This document shows, in pieces, positions 22,668-31,870 of a stretch of DNA of 53,672 nucleotides (the stretch's first letter is position 1; every line of letters starts with the position of its first letter). The stretch is from a virus. Under the pieces are notes generated by a model. It searched no databases. It worked only from the letters and a program-made list of their open reading frames with translations, and was not told the DNA's origin. A program made the position numbers and the translations under genes. The stretch spans positions 1 through 53,672 of the IMG/VR virus record IMGVR_UViG_3300027734_000094, one strand, 5' to 3'.

Positions 22668-24463
22668 GCAAGCCCCCTACGTAGGTGGGTATCCGTACCA
22701 CGCCCCGCGCGTTTGCGCGCCTTATGAGCCTTGTCCATGAGAGCGTAGAGCTTCTTGGTGCCGCGCTTCTCATCGCCGCCACCCACACGGCGCACCGCCT
22801 CGGACGAGAAGATTACCTCATCACGGGCTACACGCGCTTCCTGCTTACCTCCGATACGCGCAGGGACAGAGTCGCTCACACCATCACCAGCGCCGCGAAC
22901 CGGGTGCCCGCCCATACGCGAGAGAAGCTCAATACCCGCGTTGCTGCTACCATTACCCAGCTCAGAGACCGTACGCGCATCCACGACGAACGAGCCATCG
23001 TTCATATTGATCTTACCGCCAGTAGCCACTTCTACCCGCTTGGTACGGTCGCCACCCGCCCCACCATAGCGACTGTAGTACTCATATGGTGTGGTAGGCG
23101 TGGGTGTAGCCGGAGTCTTGGTCGCAGGCGTAGGCGTAGGCGTAGGCGTAGGCGCAGTTACATACTTGGAGAGGTCGATGGGGCCGTAGCCGGGAATATT
23201 GATTACCCCTCCAGAAAACCCAGCGCCCGTGCTAGTGCTCACCGGGGGAGTCTTGAAAGCATGCGCCTCTTCTTTCATCGGCGCAGCGGACTGGACCGGG
23301 TACATAGAGGCAGTAACCGGGCCGGGGCTGCTAGACTGGAAGTAGGACACGAGGTCATTGAAGCCTGCGTCCTTGGAGGGGGCCTTGGCAGTGCCGCCCT
23401 CAGCTAGACCATAGACACTGCGCTCCTGCTCCGTAACCTCACTCGACGGGCGGTAACCCGGCACAGGGTTGGACGGCGTAAAGTACATAGCTTCCGAGCT
23501 ATCCATGTTATACGGATCATACGGCCTAGGGGCAGAGACTTGGCGGGGGCTAGGGAGGTAGGGACCCTTATAGTTAGACTTTTCCTTACTCGGATCGTAC
23601 TTAGGCATATCAGGGGTAGCCACCTGAGACACGGTGTTCAGCACGCCGGAAGCCGCCAGCATAGGCGCGGCGTTAGCGATAATACCCTTCGGGAGCCCCG
23701 CCTTGGCGGCATCACCGAACTTAGAGAAGAAGCCCGCGCCATTAGCGCCAGTCTGTGCGGCTGAGTTTGCAAGCGCTGCCTGCCCTGTCGCTGCGGCGGA
23801 GGCCGGAGTAATAGCCCCTCCAAAAACGGGCGCAGTTACGTTACCCATACCAGCCGGTGCAGCGATAGTGGGGGCAACACTGGGTATAGCAGTAGCAGCA
23901 CCAGCCCCCATATTAGCACCGAGAATACCGGCCTTGTCGCCCAGTGCACCGAAGGCATTCGAAGATAGCTCACCACCAAGACCAGCAGCGCCAGCAAGGG
24001 AAGCGCCACCGAATGCACCGAGGCCTGCCATGAGACCCTTCCTCAGGTCACCTGTGAGTGCAGTCTGACCAAGGCCTACGATACCAGCAGCGAGGGGGGC
24101 ACCAACGCCGGTAGCCGCCAGAACGCCGCCTAGCAGTGTGGGCAGCAGCTTGCCGAGCCAGCCAGCTTCAGGAAGGCCAGTGTGGGGGTTAGTGGTAAGA
24201 GAGCCACCCGACGCCATAGCCAGACCCTGCAGGCTGTTAACCTCGTTAGGGGTCATGTGGACAAGGACGGAGTCATCACCACGACCCATATCCTGAAGCT
24301 GCTTCGCCATCGGGTTACTAGCAACGGAGAGGCCCGGCTGCGCTGGAAGGCCACCGGTAGTACCGGGAATTTGCGGACCCAGAGTAGGACCAGTGGACAT
24401 ACCGGACCCACCCGCTGGGGTATAGGGGGAAGTCATCTGGGGAGGAGCCGTGAGCGCTTGCAT
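22664..24463 (-). CDS. large Gly/Ala/Pro-rich virion protein
   Basis: About 599 residues. I prefer ATG 24463, which has AAGGGTG just upstream, to the longer GTG start at 24490. The N terminus is disordered and rich in Pro/Gly/Thr. About residues 110-260 are Gly/Ala-rich and hydrophobic (LLGGVLAATGVGAPLAAGI and similar), suggesting a membrane-active or core-forming segment. A Thr-Pro repeat (TPTPTPTPATKTPATPTP) near residue 450 is encoded by a 6-bp tandem repeat at about 23120-23157. The C terminus is charged and basic. It is probably an internal or ejection protein; no enzyme motif is visible. Confidence 0.75.
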   Translation of the reverse strand: MQALTAPPQMTSPYTPAGGSGMSTGPTLGPQIPGTTGGLPAQPGLSVASNPMAKQLQDMGRGDDSVLVHMTPNEVNSLQGLAMASGGSLTTNPHTGLPEAGWLGKLLPTLLGGVLAATGVGAPLAAGIVGLGQTALTGDLRKGLMAGLGAFGGASLAGAAGLGGELSSNAFGALGDKAGILGANMGAGAATAIPSVAPTIAAPAGMGNVTAPVFGGAITPASAAATGQAALANSAAQTGANGAGFFSKFGDAAKAGLPKGIIANAAPMLAASGVLNTVSQVATPDMPKYDPSKEKSNYKGPYLPSPRQVSAPRPYDPYNMDSSEAMYFTPSNPVPGYRPSSEVTEQERSVYGLAEGGTAKAPSKDAGFNDLVSYFQSSSPGPVTASMYPVQSAAPMKEEAHAFKTPPVSTSTGAGFSGGVINIPGYGPIDLSKYVTAPTPTPTPTPATKTPATPTPTTPYEYYSRYGGAGGDRTKRVEVATGGKINMNDGSFVVDARTVSELGNGSSNAGIELLSRMGGHPVRGAGDGVSDSVPARIGGKQEARVARDEVIFSSEAVRRVGGGDEKRGTKKLYALMDKAHKARKRAGRGTDTHLRRGLA

Positions 24464-24503
24464 GTAATCACCCTTACCGTATGGCGGCACTTATAACGCT
24501 AAT

Positions 24504-24806
24504 TTAGCCGGAAGTCACGGTCTGCCACGCAGAGCCATCATAGACGCATAGCTTACCTAACGTCGTATCAAAAACCACCCATCCCGCTTCAGGAGTAAGC
24601 GCGTTCTTCTGCGCAGTGGTCACCCGCTTTGCAGCGAAGATGCCATTGAACGTATCCGCCGTGTACTTTGACGCATGGTTGGCAGCAGTCGAATCCAACT
24701 GTGAGAAGTAGAGCTCAAGCACGCGCAACACCTGCCGCATATACTGCGGGTCCCAGTGTGAAGGGGGATTAGGGAGCGGTGGAGCTTTGAACTTATCAAG
24801 GGCCAT
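24504..24806 (-). CDS. small tail-associated protein (100 aa)
   Basis: The start is ATG 24806, which shares one base with the stop of the tail gene upstream (TAATG). The protein opens ALDKFKAPPLPNPPSHWDPQYM, then a helix (LRVLELYFSQLDSTAANH), and ends with strands APEAGWVVFDTT-like and LCVYDGSAWQTVTSG. That last piece is a motif common at the C termini of phage tail-fibre and structural proteins. It is probably a tail or nozzle accessory protein. Confidence 0.65.
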   Translation of the reverse strand: MALDKFKAPPLPNPPSHWDPQYMRQVLRVLELYFSQLDSTAANHASKYTADTFNGIFAAKRVTTAQKNALTPEAGWVVFDTTLGKLCVYDGSAWQTVTSG

Positions 24807-26704
24807 TAGCGTGTCCCATCCTGCCGTGCGTCTAGGCGCGGCGCACCCAGCTGCCACTGAACACCAAGCCCATCAGACATCACCTTGAGTGCCATCTGGC
24901 GCGCACGTGCGCGAATGAAGACCTGCTCGGTGTACTGATCGACACTCGTCTTAATGACGCTACCGTAGTCCTCACTACTCCCCTGCAGGCTGCTGCCGGG
25001 GAAGTTACGGTACCGTGTCTCAAGGGTAACTTCTGGCGATACTGCAGTGGAGCTACCAAAGCTAATGTCGGGCAGGATGCGCCGGGTCAGCATAAAGTTG
25101 TCGCCGTCACCGAGGTCAAAGTCACTCGACTCGATATAGCTCTCCATAGCCACACCATCAGCATCAAGGCCATATTCATGGTTGTAGAGGTAGCCTGATG
25201 TAGCGCCACCAGCAGTGTTTGCAGCCTGAGGATAGTGGCGGATTGGCGTATCTAGCCAAGCAGTGCGCGCAAGCGAGCCGTAGTACCAGATGCGTTCTAA
25301 GTGGTTATAGACCACATAGGCGTCGTTATAGTCGCTATCCGCAGTGGGGTAGAACCACCAGACCTCGTTCCACTGCTCATTGGTACCGCAAACAATCTGA
25401 TCAGCTTGGAACATATTGATGTTGTTGAACACATGGTCGCGCAGAGTGCATGGCAGGGTCTCGACGCGCCCGGTATAGGCGTAGAACTTATCTTGCCCCA
25501 TCCAGTAGGTAATGCTTGCTGCCGTGGTGACTGCACGGGGTGATGCTATGGAGATGTTGTCTGCGTACTCCTGCAGAGCAAACACGTCAGTCGTGCCGAG
25601 GAACTGTAAGGTATATAGATGCGAATCAGTCCAAACGAGAATTTCCTGCCTCGTCGGCAGTGCACGCACAATGCGGGAGCCGCGTGAAACCCTGAGATCG
25701 CCAGCGCTATTAGTGATTGTCGGAGTCCAGTCTGCAGGAGTACTCTGATCTGCCCAGCGGATCAGCATAGGGTCAAAGTCGTTAACCATCGTAGACCCGA
25801 ACGGTACTGCGCCAAAGGCGATGAGGTGGCGGTCTTGCTGGGAGACCATGAGCTGCATAACCTGCGAAGGTACAGCGTCGGGGTCAAAGCCTTGGCCTGC
25901 GGCATATTCCTGCAGTGTGACCGCATGCACATCTACGTCGGGGACGTAATCAACTCCGTTGCCCCACCAATAGGCAGGGCCATTACGGATGTTCATAACT
26001 AGGTCGTTATCAAAGTTATCGAAGAACCAGTCGCGCTGCTGGAGTGGCACCCCCGATGGGGGTGTAGATGCGCTACCCCACGCACCTCGACTCCACGTGC
26101 TCGTGCCCCATCCATAGCCCAGAGTGGTTATTGCGTTATAGGGTTCGATCTCAGGCTGGACCTTATAGTCTACGTCGCTAGCTGAGTTATTCGAGGTAGC
26201 AGCAGTAGAAACGGTATACGTAAATGTATTGGCCCCGGTGACCGTTACTACGTGAACACCATTAAGCTGTTCAGCCGGAATACCGCCAACAGGAGAGACA
26301 AAACCGCTGACTTTTACAGGCTCGCCGGTAACTACTTGCGAGGGAAGAGCTGTAGTAGTGGTTACGGTAACTACATTAGACGTATTAGACACCGCGAAGG
26401 TATTAGACCCAACCAGTGGGTCGGCGAAAGGGGTGATATCAGAATACACACCATTGATCTCAAGGTAGACCTTGGTGTTAGTGCCCAGTGCGAGGATATT
26501 GGTCGAGTATGTGGTGCTCCAGTTCCACATATGCCTACAATAACCACTAAATGCGGTGGGGGTCGCCTTAGCCCAACCCCCTAGCTTCTCTGGGTATCCG
26601 GAACGGAAACGAATCTTGTCGCACTCGTACCACCCACCCTCGTTCGAGTAGGTAGTCTGGTCCCGGTTAACCCCCGGCTTGAACTGGAGCTTGATGAAAG
26701 GCAT
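24806..26704 (-). CDS. tail nozzle/stabilisation-type protein
   Basis: About 632 residues. The ATG at 26704 is preferred (AAGGGA upstream), giving MPFIKLQFKPGVNRDQ, then GGWYECDKIRFRSGYPEKLGGW. This opening is highly characteristic of a podovirus tail protein related in position and size to P22 gp10-type nozzle proteins. The rest is strand-rich with many aromatic and Asp/Asn residues, probably beta-propeller-like. A viral Ig-like insertion, rich in Thr/Val, sits at about 100-190 (SNTFAVSNTSNVVTVTTTT). It should extend the short tail below the connector. It lies 10 bp after the tail-fibre gene. Confidence 0.85.
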   Translation of the reverse strand: MPFIKLQFKPGVNRDQTTYSNEGGWYECDKIRFRSGYPEKLGGWAKATPTAFSGYCRHMWNWSTTYSTNILALGTNTKVYLEINGVYSDITPFADPLVGSNTFAVSNTSNVVTVTTTTALPSQVVTGEPVKVSGFVSPVGGIPAEQLNGVHVVTVTGANTFTYTVSTAATSNNSASDVDYKVQPEIEPYNAITTLGYGWGTSTWSRGAWGSASTPPSGVPLQQRDWFFDNFDNDLVMNIRNGPAYWWGNGVDYVPDVDVHAVTLQEYAAGQGFDPDAVPSQVMQLMVSQQDRHLIAFGAVPFGSTMVNDFDPMLIRWADQSTPADWTPTITNSAGDLRVSRGSRIVRALPTRQEILVWTDSHLYTLQFLGTTDVFALQEYADNISIASPRAVTTAASITYWMGQDKFYAYTGRVETLPCTLRDHVFNNINMFQADQIVCGTNEQWNEVWWFYPTADSDYNDAYVVYNHLERIWYYGSLARTAWLDTPIRHYPQAANTAGGATSGYLYNHEYGLDADGVAMESYIESSDFDLGDGDNFMLTRRILPDISFGSSTAVSPEVTLETRYRNFPGSSLQGSSEDYGSVIKTSVDQYTEQVFIRARARQMALKVMSDGLGVQWQLGAPRLDARQDGTR

Positions 26705-26714
26705 CAGCTGTCCC

Positions 26715-28589
26715 TTAGTTAGCCTGCATGATAACCCAGTTGGTGCCGTCACTCACCAGCGTAGCGAACTTACCATCAGTGGCTGCAAGAATGGCTGTAC
26801 CCGCTGCAGTCGAGTTCATGGGTACCACATTAGACGACGCTGAGATAACCGTATGCGGCTGCACGTTCTTGACCGTCAGGATACGCCCAGTGAACGAAGC
26901 TGCTGCAGGTAGTGTCAGGGTGACGGTACCATTTCTATTGGCGATGATCCAGTTGTCGGCAATACCAACAGTGTAGGTAGCATCAGTGACCGTAACTGGC
27001 GCGTTGTAACCAACCGCACCACTGACAGCGAGTGCCTGAGTAGGTGCAGAATTACCTACACCGACATACCCATCGCTAGTGATGCGCAGCCGCTCGACGG
27101 GACCCACACTAGCCGAGGTATTATCGGCGGTACCAAACACAATTGCTGCATCGGGGGTGGGGGTTTCCGTAACGACAGTGATGAATGCTTTGGGGCCAGC
27201 ACCCGGTGAGGAACTGTCCGCACTATACCAATCAATCGTACCGAGCTGCTGGTTAGCGCCAACAAAAGTACCCGTGTCGTGGAACCGGATGCGATTAGCA
27301 GCTTGGGGTACCGTAGCAATTGTTATGGGGGAGCCCGAACTACCTACCGTCTGGCTAATCGAAACCTTATAGGGGCCGACACCGCCAATTGAAGGCGGTG
27401 TAACCTCGGTGATATACGTCCCTACAGCAATACCGGGACCCCAAATAGGTTGCCCAACTGCTAGCGTACCAGTGGCTCCAGCCGTAACAGTAAGGGTAAT
27501 ACCTGAGATATACCCCGTGACATCGGTACCATTCTGGAAAGCTGTTAGCGCAATTTTTGCAGTAGTCGTATCGCCCGGTACACCGCCGAGGTAGAGGCTA
27601 CCGTTGAGGTAGTTAGCCGCAGTGCTTGACGCGTAGAAGTTCCATGCTGAGCCGCCACCAGTAGCAATAGGGACCTCGCTACGGAAACCATATACAGTCT
27701 TACCCGCTGTGATTGCTGCAGCGCCGGGGTTGCCCATGCGGAAGCCATAGTTAGTAGCTGCGCTTTTGAAGCCGTTCGAAACAGCATATCCCGTCTGTTC
27801 TGTGATAGTGCTGTCTACGTTATACGTACCCTCGCCGATGCCGTTATGGTAGAGTTCAGCAATAGTGTACCCAGTACCACCATTACCTGCAGTATTCAGG
27901 GCACTGTAATAGCCTCGTGCTACAGTGACGACATCTGGCTGAATAATACTAATGAGGCTGAGCGCCTGCGCGTTCCCGCCGACACCAGTGACTGGCAACC
28001 TGAAAAGAACCGATGCTGTGGTGCCGATGTCACCGCCGATAGAGACCTTGGTCCCGTTATCTTGGACGGAGCTCAGTGCCAGTGCACCCGTACCGTTGCC
28101 CTTAAGCAGATAGTTAGCAGTGAATGTAGCCGCACCCGTGCCGCCACTAGCGACTGGCAGTGCAGCGCCCAGCGTGAGGGACGTAAGGTAATTTACTGCA
28201 TCTACAACGTTGGTACCATCGTTATATACCCACGTGGTCTTACCGGTGGGGACGGCGATGCCGGTGCCCGTAGCATTTTTGACCGTAACCGTGCCGTCAG
28301 TGCCGTTGTTGATGATGTACGGCTTCTCAATGGCGGGCACAGTCAGATTGCGGCTAGGCCCACTCAAGGTACCGGCCAGATCGAGACGTACGTTACGCGC
28401 GGGCTGAGAGGCATTGCTATCTACGAGGTCTAGCGTCCTGCTAACGCCCGCGAATGTAACGGTCGCAGAGCCAACAATAGCCTCTTCAAGAGCTGTACCT
28501 AGGTTAATATTAGTAATAGCGCCCCACGTGGTGTTGTTCTCACCAGTGGCCATCAGCTGAATTTTCAGGCTGCTGTAGGTACTAGGCAT
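26715..28589 (-). CDS. tail fibre-like protein (624 aa)
   Basis: The N terminus (STYSSLKIQLMATGENNTTWGAITNINLGTALEEAI) is a widespread phage tail-fibre opening. Glycine- and threonine-rich strand repeats follow, including LPVASGGTGA, an often-seen fibre signature. Near the end YVGVGNSAPTQALAVSGAVG, then a strand run and TDGKFATLVSDGTNWVIMQAN, form a typical distal tip. There is no chaperone-type domain. It is probably a trimeric receptor-binding or tail-appendage protein. GAGGAA precedes the ATG. It lies between the tandem-repeat fibre and the nozzle gene. Confidence 0.85.
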   Translation of the reverse strand: MPSTYSSLKIQLMATGENNTTWGAITNINLGTALEEAIVGSATVTFAGVSRTLDLVDSNASQPARNVRLDLAGTLSGPSRNLTVPAIEKPYIINNGTDGTVTVKNATGTGIAVPTGKTTWVYNDGTNVVDAVNYLTSLTLGAALPVASGGTGAATFTANYLLKGNGTGALALSSVQDNGTKVSIGGDIGTTASVLFRLPVTGVGGNAQALSLISIIQPDVVTVARGYYSALNTAGNGGTGYTIAELYHNGIGEGTYNVDSTITEQTGYAVSNGFKSAATNYGFRMGNPGAAAITAGKTVYGFRSEVPIATGGGSAWNFYASSTAANYLNGSLYLGGVPGDTTTAKIALTAFQNGTDVTGYISGITLTVTAGATGTLAVGQPIWGPGIAVGTYITEVTPPSIGGVGPYKVSISQTVGSSGSPITIATVPQAANRIRFHDTGTFVGANQQLGTIDWYSADSSSPGAGPKAFITVVTETPTPDAAIVFGTADNTSASVGPVERLRITSDGYVGVGNSAPTQALAVSGAVGYNAPVTVTDATYTVGIADNWIIANRNGTVTLTLPAAASFTGRILTVKNVQPHTVISASSNVVPMNSTAAGTAILAATDGKFATLVSDGTNWVIMQAN

Positions 28590-28598
28590 ATTTCTTCC

Positions 28599-30926
28599 TC
28601 ATGTAGGTATCTGCGTCCAGATAACGGTATTCCCATCTGCTACCGGGACCCAGCTACCAGATTGAGAGTCGTCCACCGGCCCCCAGTTAGGAGTTTGGTT
28701 ATCGTTGATCTGGCCCCATACAAGAACACCGGCAATGCTACCCGACGCCTGTACACCTAACGGATATACATTAGAATTGCCAACCTCGCTAGTCTCACCC
28801 AGCAATGCCGAAGCCGTTGTGCCACCTAGGTAAACCTCGGTAGATACAGATACGCCCCCATTTACGGTATCTGCTACGGATATAGTCTCAGCTACTGCGC
28901 CGGAGGCAGTGCTGGATGCGCTCTGCGCGTCAGTGGGTGTAGCAGTCTCAGCTACTGCACCGGAGGTAGTGATGGATGCGCTCTGCGCGTCAGTGGGTGT
29001 AGCAGTCTCAGCTACTGCACCGGAGACAGCGCTGGATGCGCTCTGCGCGTCCGTAAGGGTAGCAGTCTCGGCCACTGCGCCGGAGACAGCGCTGGATGCG
29101 CTCTGCGCGTCCGTAAGGGTAGCAGTCTCGGCCACTGCGCCGGAGACAGTGCTGGATGCGCTCTGCGCGTCCGTAAGGGTAGCAGTCTCGGCCACTGCGC
29201 CGGAGGCAGTGCTGGATGCGCTCTGCGCGTCCGTAAGGGTAGCAGTCTCGGCCACTGCGCCGAAGGCAGTGCTGGATGCGCTCTGCGCGTCCGTAAGGGT
29301 AGCAGTCTCGGCCACTGCGCCGAAGGCAGTGCTGGATGCGCTCTGCGTGTCCGTAGGTGTAGCAGTCTCGGCTACAGTAGATGCTGCAGGTGCAGCAAAG
29401 TTGATCCCGGTGTTGCCACCGCCATCGGTATTGCCATTAGAGGTGTAAGCGTTCCACACAGCACCGCCCGTCGCGGTGATATCGCGGAAGGTCATCCCGG
29501 TGAAATTGACCGTGCCAGATGCCTTACTGATCGTCGCCGGGGTGCCGTTGGTCGCCGAGCGCAGGGTGCTGTTTGTCAGCGTAACAGTCGTAACGGTTGT
29601 CGTTTGGGACGCGGGGAGTTCGAGTACGCCAGTCGAGGCTTGGATCGTGCCAAGAACGGGGCTCGAACCCGAAAGCGTCAAGGTGCCAGCGGAGTTGATG
29701 ACGGTCAGGTTGGCGCTGTTCGCATTGCTCAAAGTGCGCGTTGCGGCGGTCGTGAACTCGATAATCGAGTTTGCACCAAAGGTTCCGCCAACGACGTCAC
29801 TCGTGCTGGTGCCAGTGACGACAATCCTGCCGCCGCTCATATTTATAGTCGGGAAGCTTACGTCAAACGTGCCGAGGGTAATAGACCCCACGGTAAGTGT
29901 ATAGGTTCCGATGTTAAGTGTTGAGCTATCAACGAAATTCAATGCTGTGGCACTGACATCGCTGCCAAGAGTGGTGGTTACAGTGGTCCCAGAGCTTATA
30001 TAGGATGCCAGTTGGCCCCCAAGTGTGCGCCCGTTGGTTATCAGCGTGCCATCGACGACCAACGCGCCGCTGCCGGTCCAGCCCCCAGACCCGCCGCCAA
30101 GGCCAGTGGGGATCGTAAAGCTCGAAAAGACCGCCGTACCCGAGTTGGAGATCGTGCCGGTGAAGCCACTCAGAGTGAGTGACGATACTGCGCCCGAAGC
30201 CGTAATTGTTGGCGCGCTGCTGGAGCTAGTCAACGTCAGGGCAACGCGCGAAGTCCCTGCCGAAACTGTGGTTGAGAACGCGGCGGTGTTGACCGTCACC
30301 GCTCCGGGGTTGGTCGTGGTGCCTGCAAGGCTCAAGACGGTTCCGGTAGCAGTCGCGTTGATGACAGCCGAGCCGGTGGTGCCGAAGTTGACTGTCGCGC
30401 CCGATACGGACGACAGGGCGGAGGCGGTCAGCACCTTGCCGTTGATTAGCAGCGAAGCGCCGCTGGTACTGAGCGTGACGGCACCGACTGTGCTGAAATC
30501 ACTGCCAAGCGTGACGTTGGAACTGGCTGAATTGAGCGTCAAGGCCGCGCCAAGAGCCACGCCGTTGGTGTTGAGTGTGTTGGTCGAAGCGCCAACAGTT
30601 ATCGTGCCAGTCCAGCCTGTGGCTGTCACCCCGCTGGCGGCGATGGTCAACCCACCCGCGCCGAGAGACATGTTGCTGGCGTTGACGAACGTCAGTGTGC
30701 CGCTCGACGGTGCGGCAAGGCTCAGACTTCGGATGCCCGTCCCTACGGTGCGGGTCGCGGTATAAGACGCAGAGGAGGTCGCGCTGTCGAACGTGACATC
30801 ATCGGAAGCGCCCGGTACTGCTTGCCCGCCCGCACCGCCCGATGTCAGCGCCCATTTAAGACCAACGGTGGCGTTCCACGCAAAAGCGCCTGCAACAACG
30901 CCAGTTGATACAGCGAACCGAGCCAT
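28599..30926 (-). CDS. repeat-rich fibre/adhesin-like protein (775 aa)
   Basis: A 775-residue surface-type protein. About 50-500 are Thr/Ser/Gly-rich strands resembling the stacked beta repeats of filamentous adhesins (GAGGLTIAASGVT, GTVLSLAGTTTNPGAVTV). Residues about 515-690 are a run of near-identical 20-residue repeats (ETATLTDAQSAS type), encoded by 60-bp direct repeats. The C terminus has strands and WGPVDDSQSGSWVPV. It carries no enzyme motif. It is probably a host-binding fibre whose repeat number can change length. The start has a strong AGGAGG. Codon use in the central part looks more GC-biased than its neighbours, hinting at separate origin. Confidence 0.75.
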   Translation of the reverse strand: MARFAVSTGVVAGAFAWNATVGLKWALTSGGAGGQAVPGASDDVTFDSATSSASYTATRTVGTGIRSLSLAAPSSGTLTFVNASNMSLGAGGLTIAASGVTATGWTGTITVGASTNTLNTNGVALGAALTLNSASSNVTLGSDFSTVGAVTLSTSGASLLINGKVLTASALSSVSGATVNFGTTGSAVINATATGTVLSLAGTTTNPGAVTVNTAAFSTTVSAGTSRVALTLTSSSSAPTITASGAVSSLTLSGFTGTISNSGTAVFSSFTIPTGLGGGSGGWTGSGALVVDGTLITNGRTLGGQLASYISSGTTVTTTLGSDVSATALNFVDSSTLNIGTYTLTVGSITLGTFDVSFPTINMSGGRIVVTGTSTSDVVGGTFGANSIIEFTTAATRTLSNANSANLTVINSAGTLTLSGSSPVLGTIQASTGVLELPASQTTTVTTVTLTNSTLRSATNGTPATISKASGTVNFTGMTFRDITATGGAVWNAYTSNGNTDGGGNTGINFAAPAASTVAETATPTDTQSASSTAFGAVAETATLTDAQSASSTAFGAVAETATLTDAQSASSTASGAVAETATLTDAQSASSTVSGAVAETATLTDAQSASSAVSGAVAETATLTDAQSASSAVSGAVAETATPTDAQSASITTSGAVAETATPTDAQSASSTASGAVAETISVADTVNGGVSVSTEVYLGGTTASALLGETSEVGNSNVYPLGVQASGSIAGVLVWGQINDNQTPNWGPVDDSQSGSWVPVADGNTVIWTQIPT
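28921..29375 (-). repeat. 60-bp tandem repeat array inside the fibre gene
   Basis: About eight head-to-tail units of exactly 60 bp, each starting CTCTGCGCGTC on the plus strand; a diverged unit lies at 28861-28920. Several central units (29101-29340) are almost identical. They encode 20-residue units. The exact 60-bp period keeps the frame, so slippage would lengthen or shorten the fibre without breaking it. Confidence 0.95.
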
Positions 30927-30954
30927 TTATGCCTCCTACCTCATGCGGAGGCCG

Positions 30955-31506
30955 TTACAAAGACAGCGTGTATGTGACGCTAAGGGTATCCCCGCTCACC
31001 AGAGAGCGATCACCCCCCGTGAAAAGACCTTCTGAGAACAGAATACCCGTTGTGCCGCCCTTAGTATTATTGGAGATAAGGAAGCAGCCTTTGATCGTAA
31101 CGGTAGCATTGATTGAGAACGCCACAGCTGCCGACGTAGTTTTCGAACCTGCTGAAGCCGCAGAGAACGAAGGTGCGGGACGTGTAGCTTCTGAGTAGGC
31201 AGTAGATTCAGTCCAACCCGCGTGCGAGGCCGCAGTATCAGCAGCCGACAACGCACTGTAACCAGTGGAACTGATCAACCCGAGGTACCATGCAGCAGTG
31301 TAGGCCGAGCCCGATAGGTACTTGTCGAGCATGTCGTTCTTGCCGACCGTGGTGACGAGGTTGTGGATCGTCTCCGACCACTTGATATTGCCATCGGCAT
31401 CACGGCACTCGATAGTGTACGTACCTACGGGGTTAACCATCTCACCGCTAAACCCCGAGCGCCCGATACCAGCCCCGAGCGCATCGCGCGCATTCATCTT
31501 TTCCAT
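30955..31506 (-). CDS. phage structural protein, tail-associated (183 aa)
   Basis: An 183-residue protein that starts MNARDALG-like, then VGTYTIECRDADGNIKWSETIHNLVTTVGKNDMLDKYLSGSAY, a motif widely seen in phage structural proteins of unknown place. The middle is Ser/Ala/Thr-rich (GYSALSAADTAASHAGW), and the end is strand-rich (GDTLSVTYTLSL). The ATG shares one base with the upstream stop and has a G-rich ribosome binding site. Position between fibres and lysis genes suggests a tail or decoration function. Confidence 0.7.
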   Translation of the reverse strand: MEKMNARDALGAGIGRSGFSGEMVNPVGTYTIECRDADGNIKWSETIHNLVTTVGKNDMLDKYLSGSAYTAAWYLGLISSTGYSALSAADTAASHAGWTESTAYSEATRPAPSFSAASAGSKTTSAAVAFSINATVTIKGCFLISNNTKGGTTGILFSEGLFTGGDRSLVSGDTLSVTYTLSL

Positions 31507-31688
31507 TACTGAGTACCCCCTTCAAGCTGGGTCTCAAGGAACCAGCGCTGCTGCATGCTACCCTCGGCGTCCGCGTAACGGACAAGATGACGGAGGCCAC
31601 CGCTGTCGCGGTCGTACTCGGTGTCTATAACTTCGCCTTGGATAACAGGCTGGATGAGGCGAACCACGTCTCCGGTATTAAACGCCAT
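31506..31688 (-). CDS. small SH3-like structural/accessory protein (60 aa)
   Basis: The start is ATG 31688, inside the holin gene end, with AAGGG upstream. The 60 residues begin AFNTGDVVRLIQPVIQGEVIDTEYD and then RHLVRYADAEGSMQQRWF, a short beta-barrel-like pattern (SH3/KOW type). It overlaps the holin gene by 11 bp and the next gene by one. Its function is unknown; it could be a tail-lysis accessory. Confidence 0.6.
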   Translation of the reverse strand: MAFNTGDVVRLIQPVIQGEVIDTEYDRDSGGLRHLVRYADAEGSMQQRWFLETQLEGGTQ

Positions 31689-31869
31689 CGATCTTACCCT
31701 TCTTATTCGTGCGCTTGGACTTAACTGACCACATAGCCGCAGCGATTGCGGCAAGTGCGCCGGCAAGCGACACAGCGGTCTCGGAGTCAACCCAACCACG
31801 AGCTACAGCGAAGCCGCCCACAGCCGCGAGAAGGTTACGCGTTACACCGTAAATTTCTTCCTTGGTCAT
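31678..31869 (-). CDS. holin (Pam3_gp28-like family)
   Basis: The start is ATG 31869, with a strong AAGGAG at 9 nt. The 63-residue product begins TKEEIYGVTRNLLAAVGGFAVARGW, then AVSLAGALAAIAAAMWSV and a basic tail (KSKRTNKKGK). Two hydrophobic helices with a short polar turn and a Lys-rich C terminus fit small holins; the sequence resembles the family named after phage Pam3 gp28. It follows the endolysin gene by one base, which supports the role. The holin would release the endolysin by permeabilising the inner membrane. Confidence 0.8.
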   Translation of the reverse strand: MTKEEIYGVTRNLLAAVGGFAVARGWVDSETAVSLAGALAAIAAAMWSVKSKRTNKKGKIDGV

Positions 31870-31870
31870 C

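Noticed and set aside
28861-29380. CRISPR array
   Set aside because: Units are contiguous and nearly identical over all 60 bp with no unique spacers, and they lie in frame within a gene.
28909-29448. 179-codon rightward open frame with a strongly repetitive protein
   Set aside because: It is open only because the 60-bp repeats lack stops in that frame as well. The minus-strand fibre reading is far better supported by its ribosome binding site and flanks.
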